Source: Bacteroidales bacterium UBA1173 (lineage in GTDB: Bacteria > Bacteroidota > Bacteroidia > Bacteroidales > F082). Taken from it: DNA of 64,000 bases. Both the position numbers and the translations under genes were made by a program. The notes under the pieces are model-generated. The model worked only from the letters and a program-made list of their open reading frames with translations, did not search any database and was not told where the DNA came from. The stretch is taken from the NCBI GenBank assembly GCA_002311655.1, contig DBYZ01000008.1, positions 62,001 to 126,000 on the forward strand. Direction: 5' to 3'. Positions within the stretch are counted from its first letter, which is position 1; each line of letters opens with the position of its first letter. Below, piece by piece: positions 49,551-57,781 of this stretch.

Positions 49551-50375
49551 ATGACACAAGCAACATTCGAAGAATTATTAGATGCAGGTTGTCACTTCGG
49601 TCACCTCAGAAGAAAATGGAACCCGAACATGGCACCGTACATCTTCATGGAACGTAACGGTATCCATATTATTGACTTGTACAAGACACAGGCCAAGATC
49701 GATGAAGCAGCAAACGCTCTTCGTCAGTTAGCAAGATCAGGAAAGAAAGTCCTTTTCGTAGCTACAAAGAAACAGGCGAAAGATATCGTCGCTGAACTCG
49801 TTTCGAGAGTCAACATGCCATACGTTACAGAACGTTGGCCTGGTGGTATGCTCACCAACTTCACCACAATCCGCAAGGCAGTGCGCAAGATGGTCAGCCT
49901 CGACAAACTCATCGCAAGCAGCCAGTACAATAACCTTTCAAAACGTGAACGTCTCCAGATCGAGCGTGAACGCGAGAAACTCCAGAAGAACCTTGGTTCA
50001 ATCGCCGACCTGAACCGCCTTCCAAGCGCAGTGTTCGTCGTTGACGTCATCAAGGAACATATCGCAGTGGCAGAAGCAAGAAAACTCAACATCCCTACTT
50101 ACGCCATCGTCGACACCAACTCAAATCCTAACCTCATCGACTTCCCGATCCCTGCAAACGACGACGCTTCGAAGTCAATCGCCCTCATCGTGAACAAGAT
50201 GGTTGAAGCTATCGAAGAAGGCCTCAACGAACGCAAGAACACCATGAAGGACGCCGACATGGCAGAAGCCGAAGGTGAAGAGGAAATGGATGAAAACGTA
50301 GCAGCAGAAGAGGAAGAAAAAGAAGAAGAGACAAAACGTCCTCGCCGTCCTCGCAAAGCTGTCAACAAAAAGTAA
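49551..50375 (+). CDS. rpsB: 30S ribosomal protein S2
   Basis: 274 residues from the ATG at 49551 (MTQATFEELLDAGCHFGH); an in-frame extension into rpsI is not used. LLDAGCHFGHLRRKWNP, ERWPGGMLTNF and IPTYAIVDTNSNPNLIDFPIPANDDA are S2 signatures. The last ~35 residues are a low-complexity acidic then basic tail, which is frequent in this phylum. Next to tsf, as in most bacteria. Confidence 0.98.
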   Translation: MTQATFEELLDAGCHFGHLRRKWNPNMAPYIFMERNGIHIIDLYKTQAKIDEAANALRQLARSGKKVLFVATKKQAKDIVAELVSRVNMPYVTERWPGGMLTNFTTIRKAVRKMVSLDKLIASSQYNNLSKRERLQIEREREKLQKNLGSIADLNRLPSAVFVVDVIKEHIAVAEARKLNIPTYAIVDTNSNPNLIDFPIPANDDASKSIALIVNKMVEAIEEGLNERKNTMKDADMAEAEGEEEMDENVAAEEEEKEEETKRPRRPRKAVNKK

Positions 50376-50402
50376 TTAACTTAAAAGAAGAAAGGCAATA
50401 CA

Positions 50403-51398
50403 ATGAATATTACTGCAGCTCAAGTCAATGAACTCAGACAAATGACAGGCGCAGGCATGATGGACTGCAAGAAAGCCCTCGTTGAATGCAACGGCGACAA
50501 AGAAGCAGCTATCGACTACCTCCGCAAGAAAGGCCAGAAAATCGCTGAAAAACGCGCTGACCGTGAAGCCGCTGAAGGCGCTGTCATCTCAGCAACAACA
50601 GCCGACCATACATACGGCGCTGTCATCATGCTGAACTGCGAGACAGACTTCGTAGGTTCTAACGCCGACTTCGTCGGAGCAGCCAAGGGATTCCTCCAGG
50701 CAGCTGTCGACAACAAGATCAAGAACCTCGACGCTCTCAAGGCTTTCGCTATCAACGGCCGCACAGTCACTGACCTCGTCACTGACCTCACAGCCAAGAC
50801 AGGCGAGAAAGTCGAACTCAAACACCTCGAAGTTGTTGAGGCTCCATACGTGGCCAACTACAACCACCAAGGCAACCGCCTCGCTACACTCGTCGGTTTC
50901 AACAAGTCATTCAACGGCATTGAAGAAACAGCTCACGAAGTGGCAATGCACGCAGCAGCTATGTCACCTATCGCTATCGACGCTGACGACGTCCCACAGG
51001 AAACAAAAGACCGTGAGATGGCAGTCGCTATCGAGAAGACAAAACAGGAACAGGCAGCTAAGGCAGTCGACGTCGCTTTGAAGAAAGCAGGTATCAACCC
51101 AGCTCACGTTGACAGTGAAGATCACATCAACTCAAACATGGCTAAGGGTTGGATCACAGAAGAACAAGCACAACAGGCACGCGAGATTCGCGAGAAAGTC
51201 ACAGCTGAAACCCTCGCTAACATGAAGGAACAGATGGTGATGAACATCGCTAACGGCCGCGTCAACAAGTTCTTCAAAGAGAACTGCCTCCTCGACCAGG
51301 CTTCATTGCTCGACGGCAGCATCACAGTGCGCCAGTTCATCCAGAAGGCTGACAAGGATGCTACAGTTGTGGCATTCAAGAGAGTTCAGCTCGGTTAA
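50403..51398 (+). CDS. tsf: Elongation factor Ts
   Basis: 331 residues, longer than the ~283 of E. coli but usual for Bacteroidales. The N-terminal UBA-like domain with TGAGMMDCKKAL and the core motif NCETDFVGSNADF are present, as is the C-terminal dimerisation region. It exchanges GDP for GTP on EF-Tu. Last gene of the rplM-rpsI-rpsB-tsf unit, ending in a TAGCCATTAG hairpin. Confidence 0.98.
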   Translation: MNITAAQVNELRQMTGAGMMDCKKALVECNGDKEAAIDYLRKKGQKIAEKRADREAAEGAVISATTADHTYGAVIMLNCETDFVGSNADFVGAAKGFLQAAVDNKIKNLDALKAFAINGRTVTDLVTDLTAKTGEKVELKHLEVVEAPYVANYNHQGNRLATLVGFNKSFNGIEETAHEVAMHAAAMSPIAIDADDVPQETKDREMAVAIEKTKQEQAAKAVDVALKKAGINPAHVDSEDHINSNMAKGWITEEQAQQAREIREKVTAETLANMKEQMVMNIANGRVNKFFKENCLLDQASLLDGSITVRQFIQKADKDATVVAFKRVQLG

Positions 51399-51400
51399 TT

Positions 51401-51464
51401 AGCCATTAGCTGATAGCCATTAGCCATTAGTTTTTAGGGTCAGACCTAACTACTAATGGCTATT
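51401..51464. terminator. TAGCCATTAG-unit hairpin, terminator of tsf and of the S23 gene
   Basis: TAGCCATTAG (51421-51430) pairs perfectly with CTAATGGCTA (51453-51462) around an AGGGTCAGACCT tip. Two extra AGCCATTAG units precede it. ATTTTGTTT follows on the plus strand. The right arm contains the stop codon of the minus-strand gene. Confidence 0.75.
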
Positions 51465-51822
51465 TTGTTTCTAAAGATACAGCTAAGGCATTAAGCATTT
51501 TACTTATTTCAACAATTAAACTTTTTGTTTTTCCAGTTTTGGTTTTATCAAGATAATTTAATCTTTCACAAATTTCTAACTGAGTTTCAATTTCATATAA
51601 GGAACCTCTTGAAATTGAAACAAATTGCAAAAACTCTTTGTGATATAATCTTCCCCTCCCTTCTGCAATATTAGACGGAATAGATACCACAGCCCTTCTC
51701 ATCTGATCAGATAAACCATAAGTTTCCTCTTTTGGCAAAAATTTAACCAAAGAATAAATCTCGACAGTTAAATCCATCGATTTTTGCCATACCGTTAATT
51801 GTTTGTAATCACTTAGTTTCAT
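51460..51822 (-). CDS. Four-helix-bundle (S23 / rRNA intervening-sequence-type) protein
   Basis: 120 residues, a complete member of the family first seen in 23S rRNA intervening sequences. Hallmarks are the opening YKQLTVWQKSMDL, IPSNIAEGRGR, and SLYEIETQLEICERLNYL. Members form a pentamer of four-helix bundles; function is unknown, and free-standing chromosomal copies are widespread. Here it sits between tsf and cysS, not in rRNA, and is bracketed on both sides by TAGCCATTAG-unit hairpins, which suggests it arrived as a small cassette. Confidence 0.88.
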   Translation of the reverse strand: MKLSDYKQLTVWQKSMDLTVEIYSLVKFLPKEETYGLSDQMRRAVVSIPSNIAEGRGRLYHKEFLQFVSISRGSLYEIETQLEICERLNYLDKTKTGKTKSLIVEISKMLNALAVSLETK

Positions 51823-51835
51823 ATCTTTTAGTTTT

Positions 51836-51940
51836 TAGCCATTAGCCGTTAGCTATTAGCCATTAGCAGATAGCCACTAGCCATTAGATATTTTGCGTTA
51901 GAACAATTCTAATGGCTAATGGCTAATACCTAATGGCTAT
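51836..51940. repeat. TAGCCATTAG-unit inverted repeat, second cluster
   Basis: Left side (51836-51887) carries about six units of TTAGCCATTAG type, right side (51909-51940) about three inverted ones, around an AT-rich loop. It overlaps the cysS stop codon. Confidence 0.75.
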
Positions 51941-53424
51941 TTCCTACTCCATGTAGTTCCTTCCTTGCCATCTTTGAGCACGATATCGAGAGCGGCAAGC
52001 TTGTCGCGAATCAAATCGCTGGTGGCCCAGTCTTTCTTGGCACGGGCTTCCTTGCGGATGTCGATGATGGTATCCATCAAGCCATCAACGATGCCGGAGT
52101 CGTCGGAACCCATTTCGTTGTTGACGAGACCGAGTATCTCGAAGACGAAGACGTCGAACAGCTTCTTCAAAAGCGCCAACTCAGCAGGATTAATCTTCGA
52201 ATGACCGTCTTTCACAGAGTTGACAATGCGCACTGCCTCAAACAAGTTCGCAATCACGATTGGGCTGTTGAAGTCGTCGTTCATGGCGTCGTAGCAGGCA
52301 TCCATAATCTTCTGAACGCCAAGGTCTTCAACACCTTCTGTTGCTGTGAGGCCATCGATGAGACCTGCAGCCTCCATCAAGCGTTTGTAACCCTTTTCAG
52401 CAGCCTGAAGTGCCTCGTTAGAGAAGTCAACGGTGCTGCGATACTGAGCCTGAAGGATGAAGAAACGTATCGTCATCGGACTGTAAGGCTGTGCGAGCAT
52501 CTCCTCCCCTTTTGCGTTGATGTGGCTTCCTTTGAAGAACTCATCCAGAGTGATGAAGTTGCCCAACGACTTACCCATTTTCTGTCCAGCGATGGTAATC
52601 ATGTTGTTATGCATCCAGTAGCGCACCGGCGCCTTGCCGTTTGCCGCCATCGACTGTGCGATTTCCGACTCATGGTGCGGGAACTGCAGGTCGAGACCGC
52701 CACCATGGATGTCGAACTCCTCGCCGAGGTATTTGCAACCCATAGCGGAGCATTCCATGTGCCATCCCGGGAAGCCGTCGCTCCATGGTGAAGGCCAGCG
52801 CATGATGTGCTTCGGCTCAGCCTTCTTCCACAAAGCGAAGTCGATAGGGTTATGCTTCTCGCTCTGTCCGGCAAGCTCGCGGGTGTTGTTGATCATCTCC
52901 TCGATATTTCTTCCCGAGAGGATGCCGTAATGATATTTCTCGTTGTATTTCTTGATGTCGAAATAAACCGAACCGTTCTCGATATAAGCGAAGCCTGCGT
53001 CGAGAATCTTCTGAATCATAGCAATCTGCTCGATGATATGACCTGAGGCGTGAGGCTCGATGGAAGGACGCAGCACGTTGAGTTTGTCCATCGCCTGATG
53101 GTATCTAACAGTATAATACTGAGCGACTTCCATCGGCTCGAGGTCTTCTAGACGGGCTTTCTTTGCGATTTTGTCCTCGCCTTCGTCGGCATCGTGCTCA
53201 AGGTGACCCACGTCGGTGATGTTGCGCACGTAACGCACCTTATATCCAAGATGTTTCAGATAGCGGAAAACCAAGTCGAATGTGATTGCCGGGCGGGCAT
53301 GACCGAGGTGGGCGTCGCCGTATACGGTCGGGCCGCAGACGTACATTCCGACATGTCCTTCGTGAATAGGTTTGAATGGCTGCTTCATGCGAGCCAAGCT
53401 GTTGTAGATATATAAAGCGTCCAT
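51937..53424 (-). CDS. cysS: Cysteinyl-tRNA synthetase
   Basis: 495 residues. The class I signature HIGH appears as GDAHLGHAR (about 37-45) and KMSKS as QKMGKSLGN (about 277). Zn ligands are the Cys in MYVCGPTVYG, the Cys in GWHMECSAM and His/Glu in LQFPHHESE. It charges tRNA(Cys). Its stop lies in the TAGCCATTAG hairpin. Confidence 0.98.
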   Translation of the reverse strand: MDALYIYNSLARMKQPFKPIHEGHVGMYVCGPTVYGDAHLGHARPAITFDLVFRYLKHLGYKVRYVRNITDVGHLEHDADEGEDKIAKKARLEDLEPMEVAQYYTVRYHQAMDKLNVLRPSIEPHASGHIIEQIAMIQKILDAGFAYIENGSVYFDIKKYNEKYHYGILSGRNIEEMINNTRELAGQSEKHNPIDFALWKKAEPKHIMRWPSPWSDGFPGWHMECSAMGCKYLGEEFDIHGGGLDLQFPHHESEIAQSMAANGKAPVRYWMHNNMITIAGQKMGKSLGNFITLDEFFKGSHINAKGEEMLAQPYSPMTIRFFILQAQYRSTVDFSNEALQAAEKGYKRLMEAAGLIDGLTATEGVEDLGVQKIMDACYDAMNDDFNSPIVIANLFEAVRIVNSVKDGHSKINPAELALLKKLFDVFVFEILGLVNNEMGSDDSGIVDGLMDTIIDIRKEARAKKDWATSDLIRDKLAALDIVLKDGKEGTTWSRK

Positions 53425-53447
53425 TTTACTATATTTTTCATCTTTTG

Positions 53448-53455
53448 CAAAATTA
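53448..53455 (-). promoter_or_regulatory. Promoter -7 element, cysS
   Basis: Minus-strand TAATTTTG followed by C, 24 bases before the cysS ATG. Confidence 0.6.
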
Positions 53456-53489
53456 CAAAATTATATGTTTGGAATTAAAAAAAATGATT

Positions 53490-53497
53490 TATTTTTG
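53490..53497 (+). promoter_or_regulatory. Promoter -7 element, TonB-like gene
   Basis: TATTTTTG, about 49 bases before the ATG. Confidence 0.55.
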
Positions 53498-53545
53498 TAA
53501 TTGGAATTTATCAATCTAATTATCAACCAATTTAATTGAATTATT

Positions 53546-54229
53546 ATGGAAAATCAACCAGTTCAAGAGAACAAGCCAAATGGCGGCAACGACATCAAAC
53601 AGTTATTGAAATGGCAATACATAGCTATTGCAGCAGCTATTATCATCGGATTGTCGTTACTTTTCGGATATTTGTTCTCAAGCAAAGGACCGAAAGAGAA
53701 AGCAACGCCAAAAGAGACATATACAGCACCTGCTAAAGAAAAGGAATATGTTGAAGAAGAGGAATATTATGAAACATATGAGGTGGAGGAAGCGGTAGAG
53801 CCAGCCAAGCCAGCAAAGGCTGAAAAACAGCATAAAGCAGACAAGCCGAAGTCTGACAAACCTAAAGCTGACAAGCCTAAGACAGAGGAAAAGCCTAAGA
53901 AAGTTGCTGAAGACAACGATTTCAGCAAGATGAAGGTATATAAGAAAGTGAAATGCATGCCTGAATTCCCCGGCGGAGAGCAGAAGATGAACGCATTTAT
54001 AGCGAAAAACCTTCGTCCACAAGGCAAGAAAGGACAGGTGTTGGTGAGCTTCATCGTCGAGCCAAACGGCACCATCTCCAATGTTGAAGTAGCGCAAAGT
54101 CTGAACGGCGCCTGCGACAAAGAAGCTGTTCGTCTGGTGAAAAGTTTCCCAAAATGGACACCTGGCAGTCTGAAACAAAACGGCAAGCCAGTGAGAGTCA
54201 ACATATCGCTGCCAATCAATTTCAAGTGA
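53546..54229 (+). CDS. TonB-family energy transducer
   Basis: 227 residues. A short cytoplasmic part is followed by one membrane helix (about 23-47) and a periplasmic linker rich in Lys, Pro and Glu (repeats of DKPKxDKPK) to about 130. The TonB C-terminal domain has MPEFPGGEQKMNAFIAKNLR, GQVLVSFIVEPNGTISNVEVA and FPKWTPGSLKQNGKPV. It carries proton-motive energy to outer-membrane receptors, or may serve another transducer. No ExbBD or receptor gene is next to it. Confidence 0.92.
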   Translation: MENQPVQENKPNGGNDIKQLLKWQYIAIAAAIIIGLSLLFGYLFSSKGPKEKATPKETYTAPAKEKEYVEEEEYYETYEVEEAVEPAKPAKAEKQHKADKPKSDKPKADKPKTEEKPKKVAEDNDFSKMKVYKKVKCMPEFPGGEQKMNAFIAKNLRPQGKKGQVLVSFIVEPNGTISNVEVAQSLNGACDKEAVRLVKSFPKWTPGSLKQNGKPVRVNISLPINFK

Positions 54230-54273
54230 TAAAAAAATCGGGTTTTTGCGATACAATTTCCCAACGGATTTTG

Positions 54274-54281
54274 TAATTTTG
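54274..54281 (+). promoter_or_regulatory. Promoter -7 element, kbl-tdh
   Basis: TAATTTTG followed by C, 33 bases before the kbl ATG. Confidence 0.65.
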
Positions 54282-54313
54282 CAGCCAAAGAAAAATTTTA
54301 AAATTTACATACT

Positions 54314-55501
54314 ATGTATACAAACTTTCAAGAGTATCTGAAGAAGGAATTGGCTCAGATTGAAGCCGATGGCCTCTATAAGAATGAACGCATCATCGAG
54401 AGCCCACAGGGCGCTGAAATCTTAGTGAAAGGCAAGAAATGCTTGAACTTCTGCGCGAACAACTACCTCGGACTTGGTAACAATCCGGAGCTTATCGCAG
54501 CAGCGAAGAAAGGCATGGACGAGCGCGGTTTCGGAATGGCATCAGTCCGTTTCATCTGCGGCTGCCAGGACCTCCACAAGAAACTCGAGCAGAAAATCGC
54601 GGAGTTCTTCGGTACTGAAGACACAATATTATATGCAGCTTGCTTCGATGCTAACGGCGGCGTGTTCGAGCCATTGCTCAACGAGCAGGATGCTATCATC
54701 AGCGATGCTTTGAACCACGCTTCTATCATCGACGGCGTGCGTCTCTGCAAGGCACAGCGTTTCCGCTATGCCAACGCCGACATGGCTGACCTCGAGAAAC
54801 AGCTCCAGGACGCACAGAAATGCCGCTTCCGCCTCATCGTGACCGACGGCGTGTTCTCAATGGACGGCAACGTCTGCCCTCTTGACAAGATCTACGAGCT
54901 CGCACAGAAATACAACGCAATGGTGATGGTTGACGAGAGCCACTCAGCAGGCGTGGTCGGCAAGACAGGCCGTGGCGTGACAGAACGCTACAACCTCCGT
55001 GGCAAGATCGAGATCCTCACCGGCACACTCGGCAAGGCATTCGGCGGCGCTATGGGCGGCTTCACCACAGGTAAGAAAGAGATCATCGACATGTTGCGCC
55101 AGCGCTCACGTCCGTACCTCTTCTCCAACTCAATGGCACCAGGTCTCGTGGCAGCAGGTATCCGCATGTTCGAGATGATGACAGAGACCAACGAGCTTCA
55201 GGACAAGCTCCACGCAAACACCGATTACTTCATCAAGCAGATGCTTGCAAAGGGCTTCGACTGCAAACCGTCAGAGTCAGCAATCTGCGCTGTGATGCTC
55301 TACGACGCTCCTCTCTCACAGAAGTTCGCCGCCAAGATGCAGGAAGAAGGCATCTTCGTGACAGGCTTCTACTATCCTGTCGTCCCGAAAGGTCAGGCAC
55401 GTATCCGCGTCCAGATCTCGGCAGCACACGAGAAAGAGCACCTCGACAAATGTATCAACGCTTTTGTTAAGATTGGAAAAGAACTTGGAGTTATTAAATA
55501 G
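54314..55501 (+). CDS. kbl: Glycine C-acetyltransferase (2-amino-3-ketobutyrate CoA ligase)
   Basis: 395 residues, PLP fold type I. NFCANNYLGLGNNPELI, RFICGCQDLHKKLEQKIAEF, VDESHSAGVVG and the PLP Lys in TGTLGKAFGGAMGG are present. It splits 2-amino-3-ketobutyrate with CoA into glycine and acetyl-CoA. With the dehydrogenase downstream it forms the two-step route from threonine to glycine. A TTTGAAG-unit hairpin separates the two genes. Confidence 0.97.
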   Translation: MYTNFQEYLKKELAQIEADGLYKNERIIESPQGAEILVKGKKCLNFCANNYLGLGNNPELIAAAKKGMDERGFGMASVRFICGCQDLHKKLEQKIAEFFGTEDTILYAACFDANGGVFEPLLNEQDAIISDALNHASIIDGVRLCKAQRFRYANADMADLEKQLQDAQKCRFRLIVTDGVFSMDGNVCPLDKIYELAQKYNAMVMVDESHSAGVVGKTGRGVTERYNLRGKIEILTGTLGKAFGGAMGGFTTGKKEIIDMLRQRSRPYLFSNSMAPGLVAAGIRMFEMMTETNELQDKLHANTDYFIKQMLAKGFDCKPSESAICAVMLYDAPLSQKFAAKMQEEGIFVTGFYYPVVPKGQARIRVQISAAHEKEHLDKCINAFVKIGKELGVIK

Positions 55502-55580
55502 TTTGAAGTGTGAAGTGTGAAGTTTGAAGTTATTAATTACCACTTCGAACTTCACACTCCAAACTTCAAACTTCAAACTT
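55501..55580. repeat. TTTGAAG-unit inverted repeat, copy 2
   Basis: Left arm (55501-55530) TTTGAAG/TGTGAAG units, right arm (55543-55580) inverted CTTCAAA/CTTCACA units. It starts at the last base of kbl and ends just before tdh. It may lower expression of the second gene or protect the mRNA end. Confidence 0.7.
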
Positions 55581-55588
55581 GAAAAAAG

Positions 55589-56536
55589 ATGAAGAAAATA
55601 TTAATCGTTGGTTCCGGCGGTCAGATCGGAACAGAATTGGTGAAGAAGCTCCGCGCCACTTACGGCAACCAGAATGTGGTGGCATCGGATCTTCGCCCAT
55701 TGACAGGTGAGATCGTGGAAAACGGTCCATTTGAGAGAATTGACTCGACACAGATGATGCAGATCGTCGAAGTCGTGAAGAAATACAACATCGACACCAT
55801 CTACAACCTCGCGGCAATCCTATCGGCAACAGCCGAGAAGAACCCGATGTTGGGCTGGAACGTGGGCATCGGCTCGTTGGTGAACTGCCTCGAGGTGGCC
55901 CGCGTGTTCAACTGCGCAGTGTTCACCCCATCGTCAATCGGCGCTTTCGGTGCAAGCACACCGCATGATAACACACCTCAGGATACCATCCAGCGTCCTA
56001 ACACCATCTACGGCGTTACCAAGGTGACTGGTGAGCTCCTGAGCGACTATTACTTCACACGTTTCGGCGTTGACACACGTTCAGTGCGTTTCCCAGGTTT
56101 GATTTCGAACCTGACATTGCCTGGCGGCGGCACCACCGACTACGCTGTCGAGATTTACTACGCAGCAGTGAAGGGCGAGAAGTTCTACTGCCCAATCAGC
56201 AAAGGCACCTACATGGACATGATGTACATGCCAGACGCATTGGATGCCATGGTCGACATCATGGAGGCTGACCCGAGCAAGCTGGTGCACCGTAACTCAT
56301 TCAACGTCACTGCAATGAGCTTCGATCCAGAGATCATCTACAACGCCATCAAGAAATACTATCCGAAGTTCGAGATGGAGTACAAATTCGACCCTATCCG
56401 TCAGGCTATCGCCGACAGCTGGCCGAACAAGATGGATGACAGCTGCGCTCGCGCTGAGTGGGGCTGGAACCCGAAGTACGACCTCGACAAGATGACAGTC
56501 GATATGATTGAGACGCTGAAGAAGAAACTTCTGTAG
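55589..56536 (+). CDS. tdh: L-threonine 3-dehydrogenase, short-chain (SDR) type
   Basis: 315 residues. The NAD-binding loop GSGGQIGTEL (residues 8-17), DLRP, NLAAILSA, and the catalytic PSSIGAFG and YGVTK (Tyr and Lys) define the short-chain, UDP-galactose-epimerase-like threonine dehydrogenase. It oxidises threonine to 2-amino-3-ketobutyrate, which the product of kbl then cleaves. This metal-free enzyme is distinct from the zinc Tdh of E. coli. The neighbour supports the call. A strong terminator follows. Confidence 0.93.
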   Translation: MKKILIVGSGGQIGTELVKKLRATYGNQNVVASDLRPLTGEIVENGPFERIDSTQMMQIVEVVKKYNIDTIYNLAAILSATAEKNPMLGWNVGIGSLVNCLEVARVFNCAVFTPSSIGAFGASTPHDNTPQDTIQRPNTIYGVTKVTGELLSDYYFTRFGVDTRSVRFPGLISNLTLPGGGTTDYAVEIYYAAVKGEKFYCPISKGTYMDMMYMPDALDAMVDIMEADPSKLVHRNSFNVTAMSFDPEIIYNAIKKYYPKFEMEYKFDPIRQAIADSWPNKMDDSCARAEWGWNPKYDLDKMTVDMIETLKKKLL

Positions 56537-56568
56537 TCTTTGGAGGCGTGTCCACGATACGATAATTA

Positions 56569-56610
56569 AAAATAGCGGAAACAAAAGTTTCTGCTATTTT
56601 TTTTATTTTT
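56569..56610 (+). terminator. Intrinsic terminator of kbl-tdh
   Basis: AAAATAGCGGAAAC (56569-56582) and GTTTCTGCTATTTT (56587-56600) pair over 14 bases with one G-T, around an AAAA loop, followed by a T-rich tract. Confidence 0.93.
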
Positions 56611-56623
56611 ATAAAAATATTTG

Positions 56624-56631
56624 TATATTTG
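56624..56631 (+). promoter_or_regulatory. Promoter -7 element, DUF4190 gene
   Basis: TATATTTG followed by C, 48 bases before the ATG. Confidence 0.6.
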
Positions 56632-56678
56632 CAACATCAAAACCGACGTGCCGATGGGATATAACTGGAAATAAAACA

Positions 56679-56990
56679 ATGACAGAACAAATTCAAAAAG
56701 AACCTGTTCCTCACTCTACAGCAAGTTTAGTGTTAGGTATATTATCTGTACTTACTGGTTGGATTATTATTGGGTTAATCCTTGGCATTATAGGTCTTGT
56801 TCAGGGAAATAAATCCAAAAAACTGTATAATTTAAATCCCGGGAAATATACCGGTTCTGGAGTTTTTCAAGCTGGTAGAATAACTTCCATAATTGGTATT
56901 GTTTTTGGTGTATTGTATTTATTAAAAATCATAATCTCCTTTTTGGCGGTCGGAGGATTCCTGTATTATCTATCTAGTTTTAATGATTAA
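56679..56990 (+). CDS. DUF4190 small membrane protein
   Basis: 103 residues with two membrane helices (about 15-45 and 64-98) joined by a basic loop with NKSKKLYNLNP and GVFQAGRITSIIG. This is the DUF4190 layout. The function is unknown. Own promoter upstream and a hairpin terminator downstream, so it is a single-gene unit. Confidence 0.82.
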   Translation: MTEQIQKEPVPHSTASLVLGILSVLTGWIIIGLILGIIGLVQGNKSKKLYNLNPGKYTGSGVFQAGRITSIIGIVFGVLYLLKIIISFLAVGGFLYYLSSFND

Positions 56991-57022
56991 TTGTTTATAT
57001 CAATTTCGGGGAAGTCTTATCT

Positions 57023-57054
57023 AAGGAGAAATTGTTATGGTTTCTCCTTTTTTT
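57023..57054 (+). terminator. Intrinsic terminator of the DUF4190 gene
   Basis: AAGGAGAAA (57023-57031) and TTTCTCCTT (57041-57049), then a T-run to 57054. Confidence 0.85.
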
Positions 57055-57061
57055 ATAAATA

Positions 57062-57083
57062 ATATTCACTTTTTTGTGAATAT
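57062..57083 (+). promoter_or_regulatory. Likely HigA operator
   Basis: ATATTCAC (57062-57069) and GTGAATAT (57076-57083) form an inverted repeat just upstream of the -7 element at 57099, in the -33 region. HigA antitoxins bind such palindromes to repress their own operon; the match here is by position and symmetry. Confidence 0.6.
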
Positions 57084-57098
57084 ATCAAATTTTATTTA

Positions 57099-57106
57099 TA
57101 TCTTTG
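57099..57106 (+). promoter_or_regulatory. Promoter -7 element, higBA-antiporter
   Basis: TATCTTTG followed by C, 22 bases before the higB ATG. Confidence 0.65.
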
Positions 57107-57127
57107 CATCGAAAATTTTGTTTGGAT

Positions 57128-57445
57128 ATGAAGGTTTTATTTGAGAAGGATTATCTGGAAAGGCTTTATAAAAAAGGGAATAGCGGAGAGAAAAAACATC
57201 GGTTTCAACCTCAAGTTGTAAAGAAGTATATTCAAATTGTCGATTTAATGATTGATTCACCGAATGTTTTATCGTTGTCAAAATACAATTCTCTTCGATA
57301 CGAAAAACTGCTTGGGGATAAAAATGGTTTGTCATCCGTAAGGGTAAATGATCAATATCGAATTGAATTTGAAGAGATACTTAAAGATAACGAAACGATA
57401 GCAACAATTGTTAATATAACTGAATTAAGCAACCATTATAAATAA
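57128..57445 (+). CDS. higB: HigB-family toxin (RelE/ParE fold mRNA interferase)
   Basis: 105 residues from the ATG at 57128; an earlier in-frame TTG at 57104 would overlap the -7 element. The fold follows HigB: an N-terminal strand (MKVLFEKDYLERLY), two helices, and a C-terminal sheet with SVRVNDQYRIEFE and a final IVNITELSNHYK, where the conserved HxR/NHY residues sit. It would cleave mRNA on the ribosome unless bound by HigA. It is placed before its antitoxin, typical for higBA, and separated from it by 8 bases. Confidence 0.9.
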   Translation: MKVLFEKDYLERLYKKGNSGEKKHRFQPQVVKKYIQIVDLMIDSPNVLSLSKYNSLRYEKLLGDKNGLSSVRVNDQYRIEFEEILKDNETIATIVNITELSNHYK

Positions 57446-57453
57446 ATAAGAAT

Positions 57454-57777
57454 ATGAGCATTATGGAAGCAAATAAATTTGAACCTTTTACCCCAACTCA
57501 TCCTGGTGAGATTATCAAGGATGAAATAGAATATCGCGGCATCTCGCAGAGGGCTTTGGCGACGCAAATCGGTGTGTCACCTACTCAATTGAATGAGGTC
57601 CTTAATGGGAAACGGGCGTTGAATACCGAGATGGCTATGCTTATCAGCGCAGCTTTGGATATCGATGCCGAGCCGTTGTTGGCAATGCAGACTCGTTATG
57701 ATATGATAACGGCTCGCCGAAATAAGACATTTTTAACCAAACTTAACTCTATCCGCAAGATAGCTGCTGTCCTCTAA
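57454..57777 (+). CDS. higA: HigA-family antitoxin (XRE-type helix-turn-helix)
   Basis: 107 residues from the ATG at 57454; 57463 is an alternative. PTHPGEIIKDEIEYRGISQRALA and the HTH TQIGVSPTQLNEVLNGKRALN are typical of the VapI/HigA branch. It neutralises HigB and probably binds the palindrome at 57062-57083. The antiporter gene starts 4 bases after its stop. Confidence 0.93.
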   Translation: MSIMEANKFEPFTPTHPGEIIKDEIEYRGISQRALATQIGVSPTQLNEVLNGKRALNTEMAMLISAALDIDAEPLLAMQTRYDMITARRNKTFLTKLNSIRKIAAVL

Positions 57778-57781
57778 CATC

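Noticed and set aside
51836..51940. TAGCCATTAG cluster considered as a CRISPR array
   Set aside because: Units of about 10 bases without spacers, and inverted halves; no cas genes nearby.
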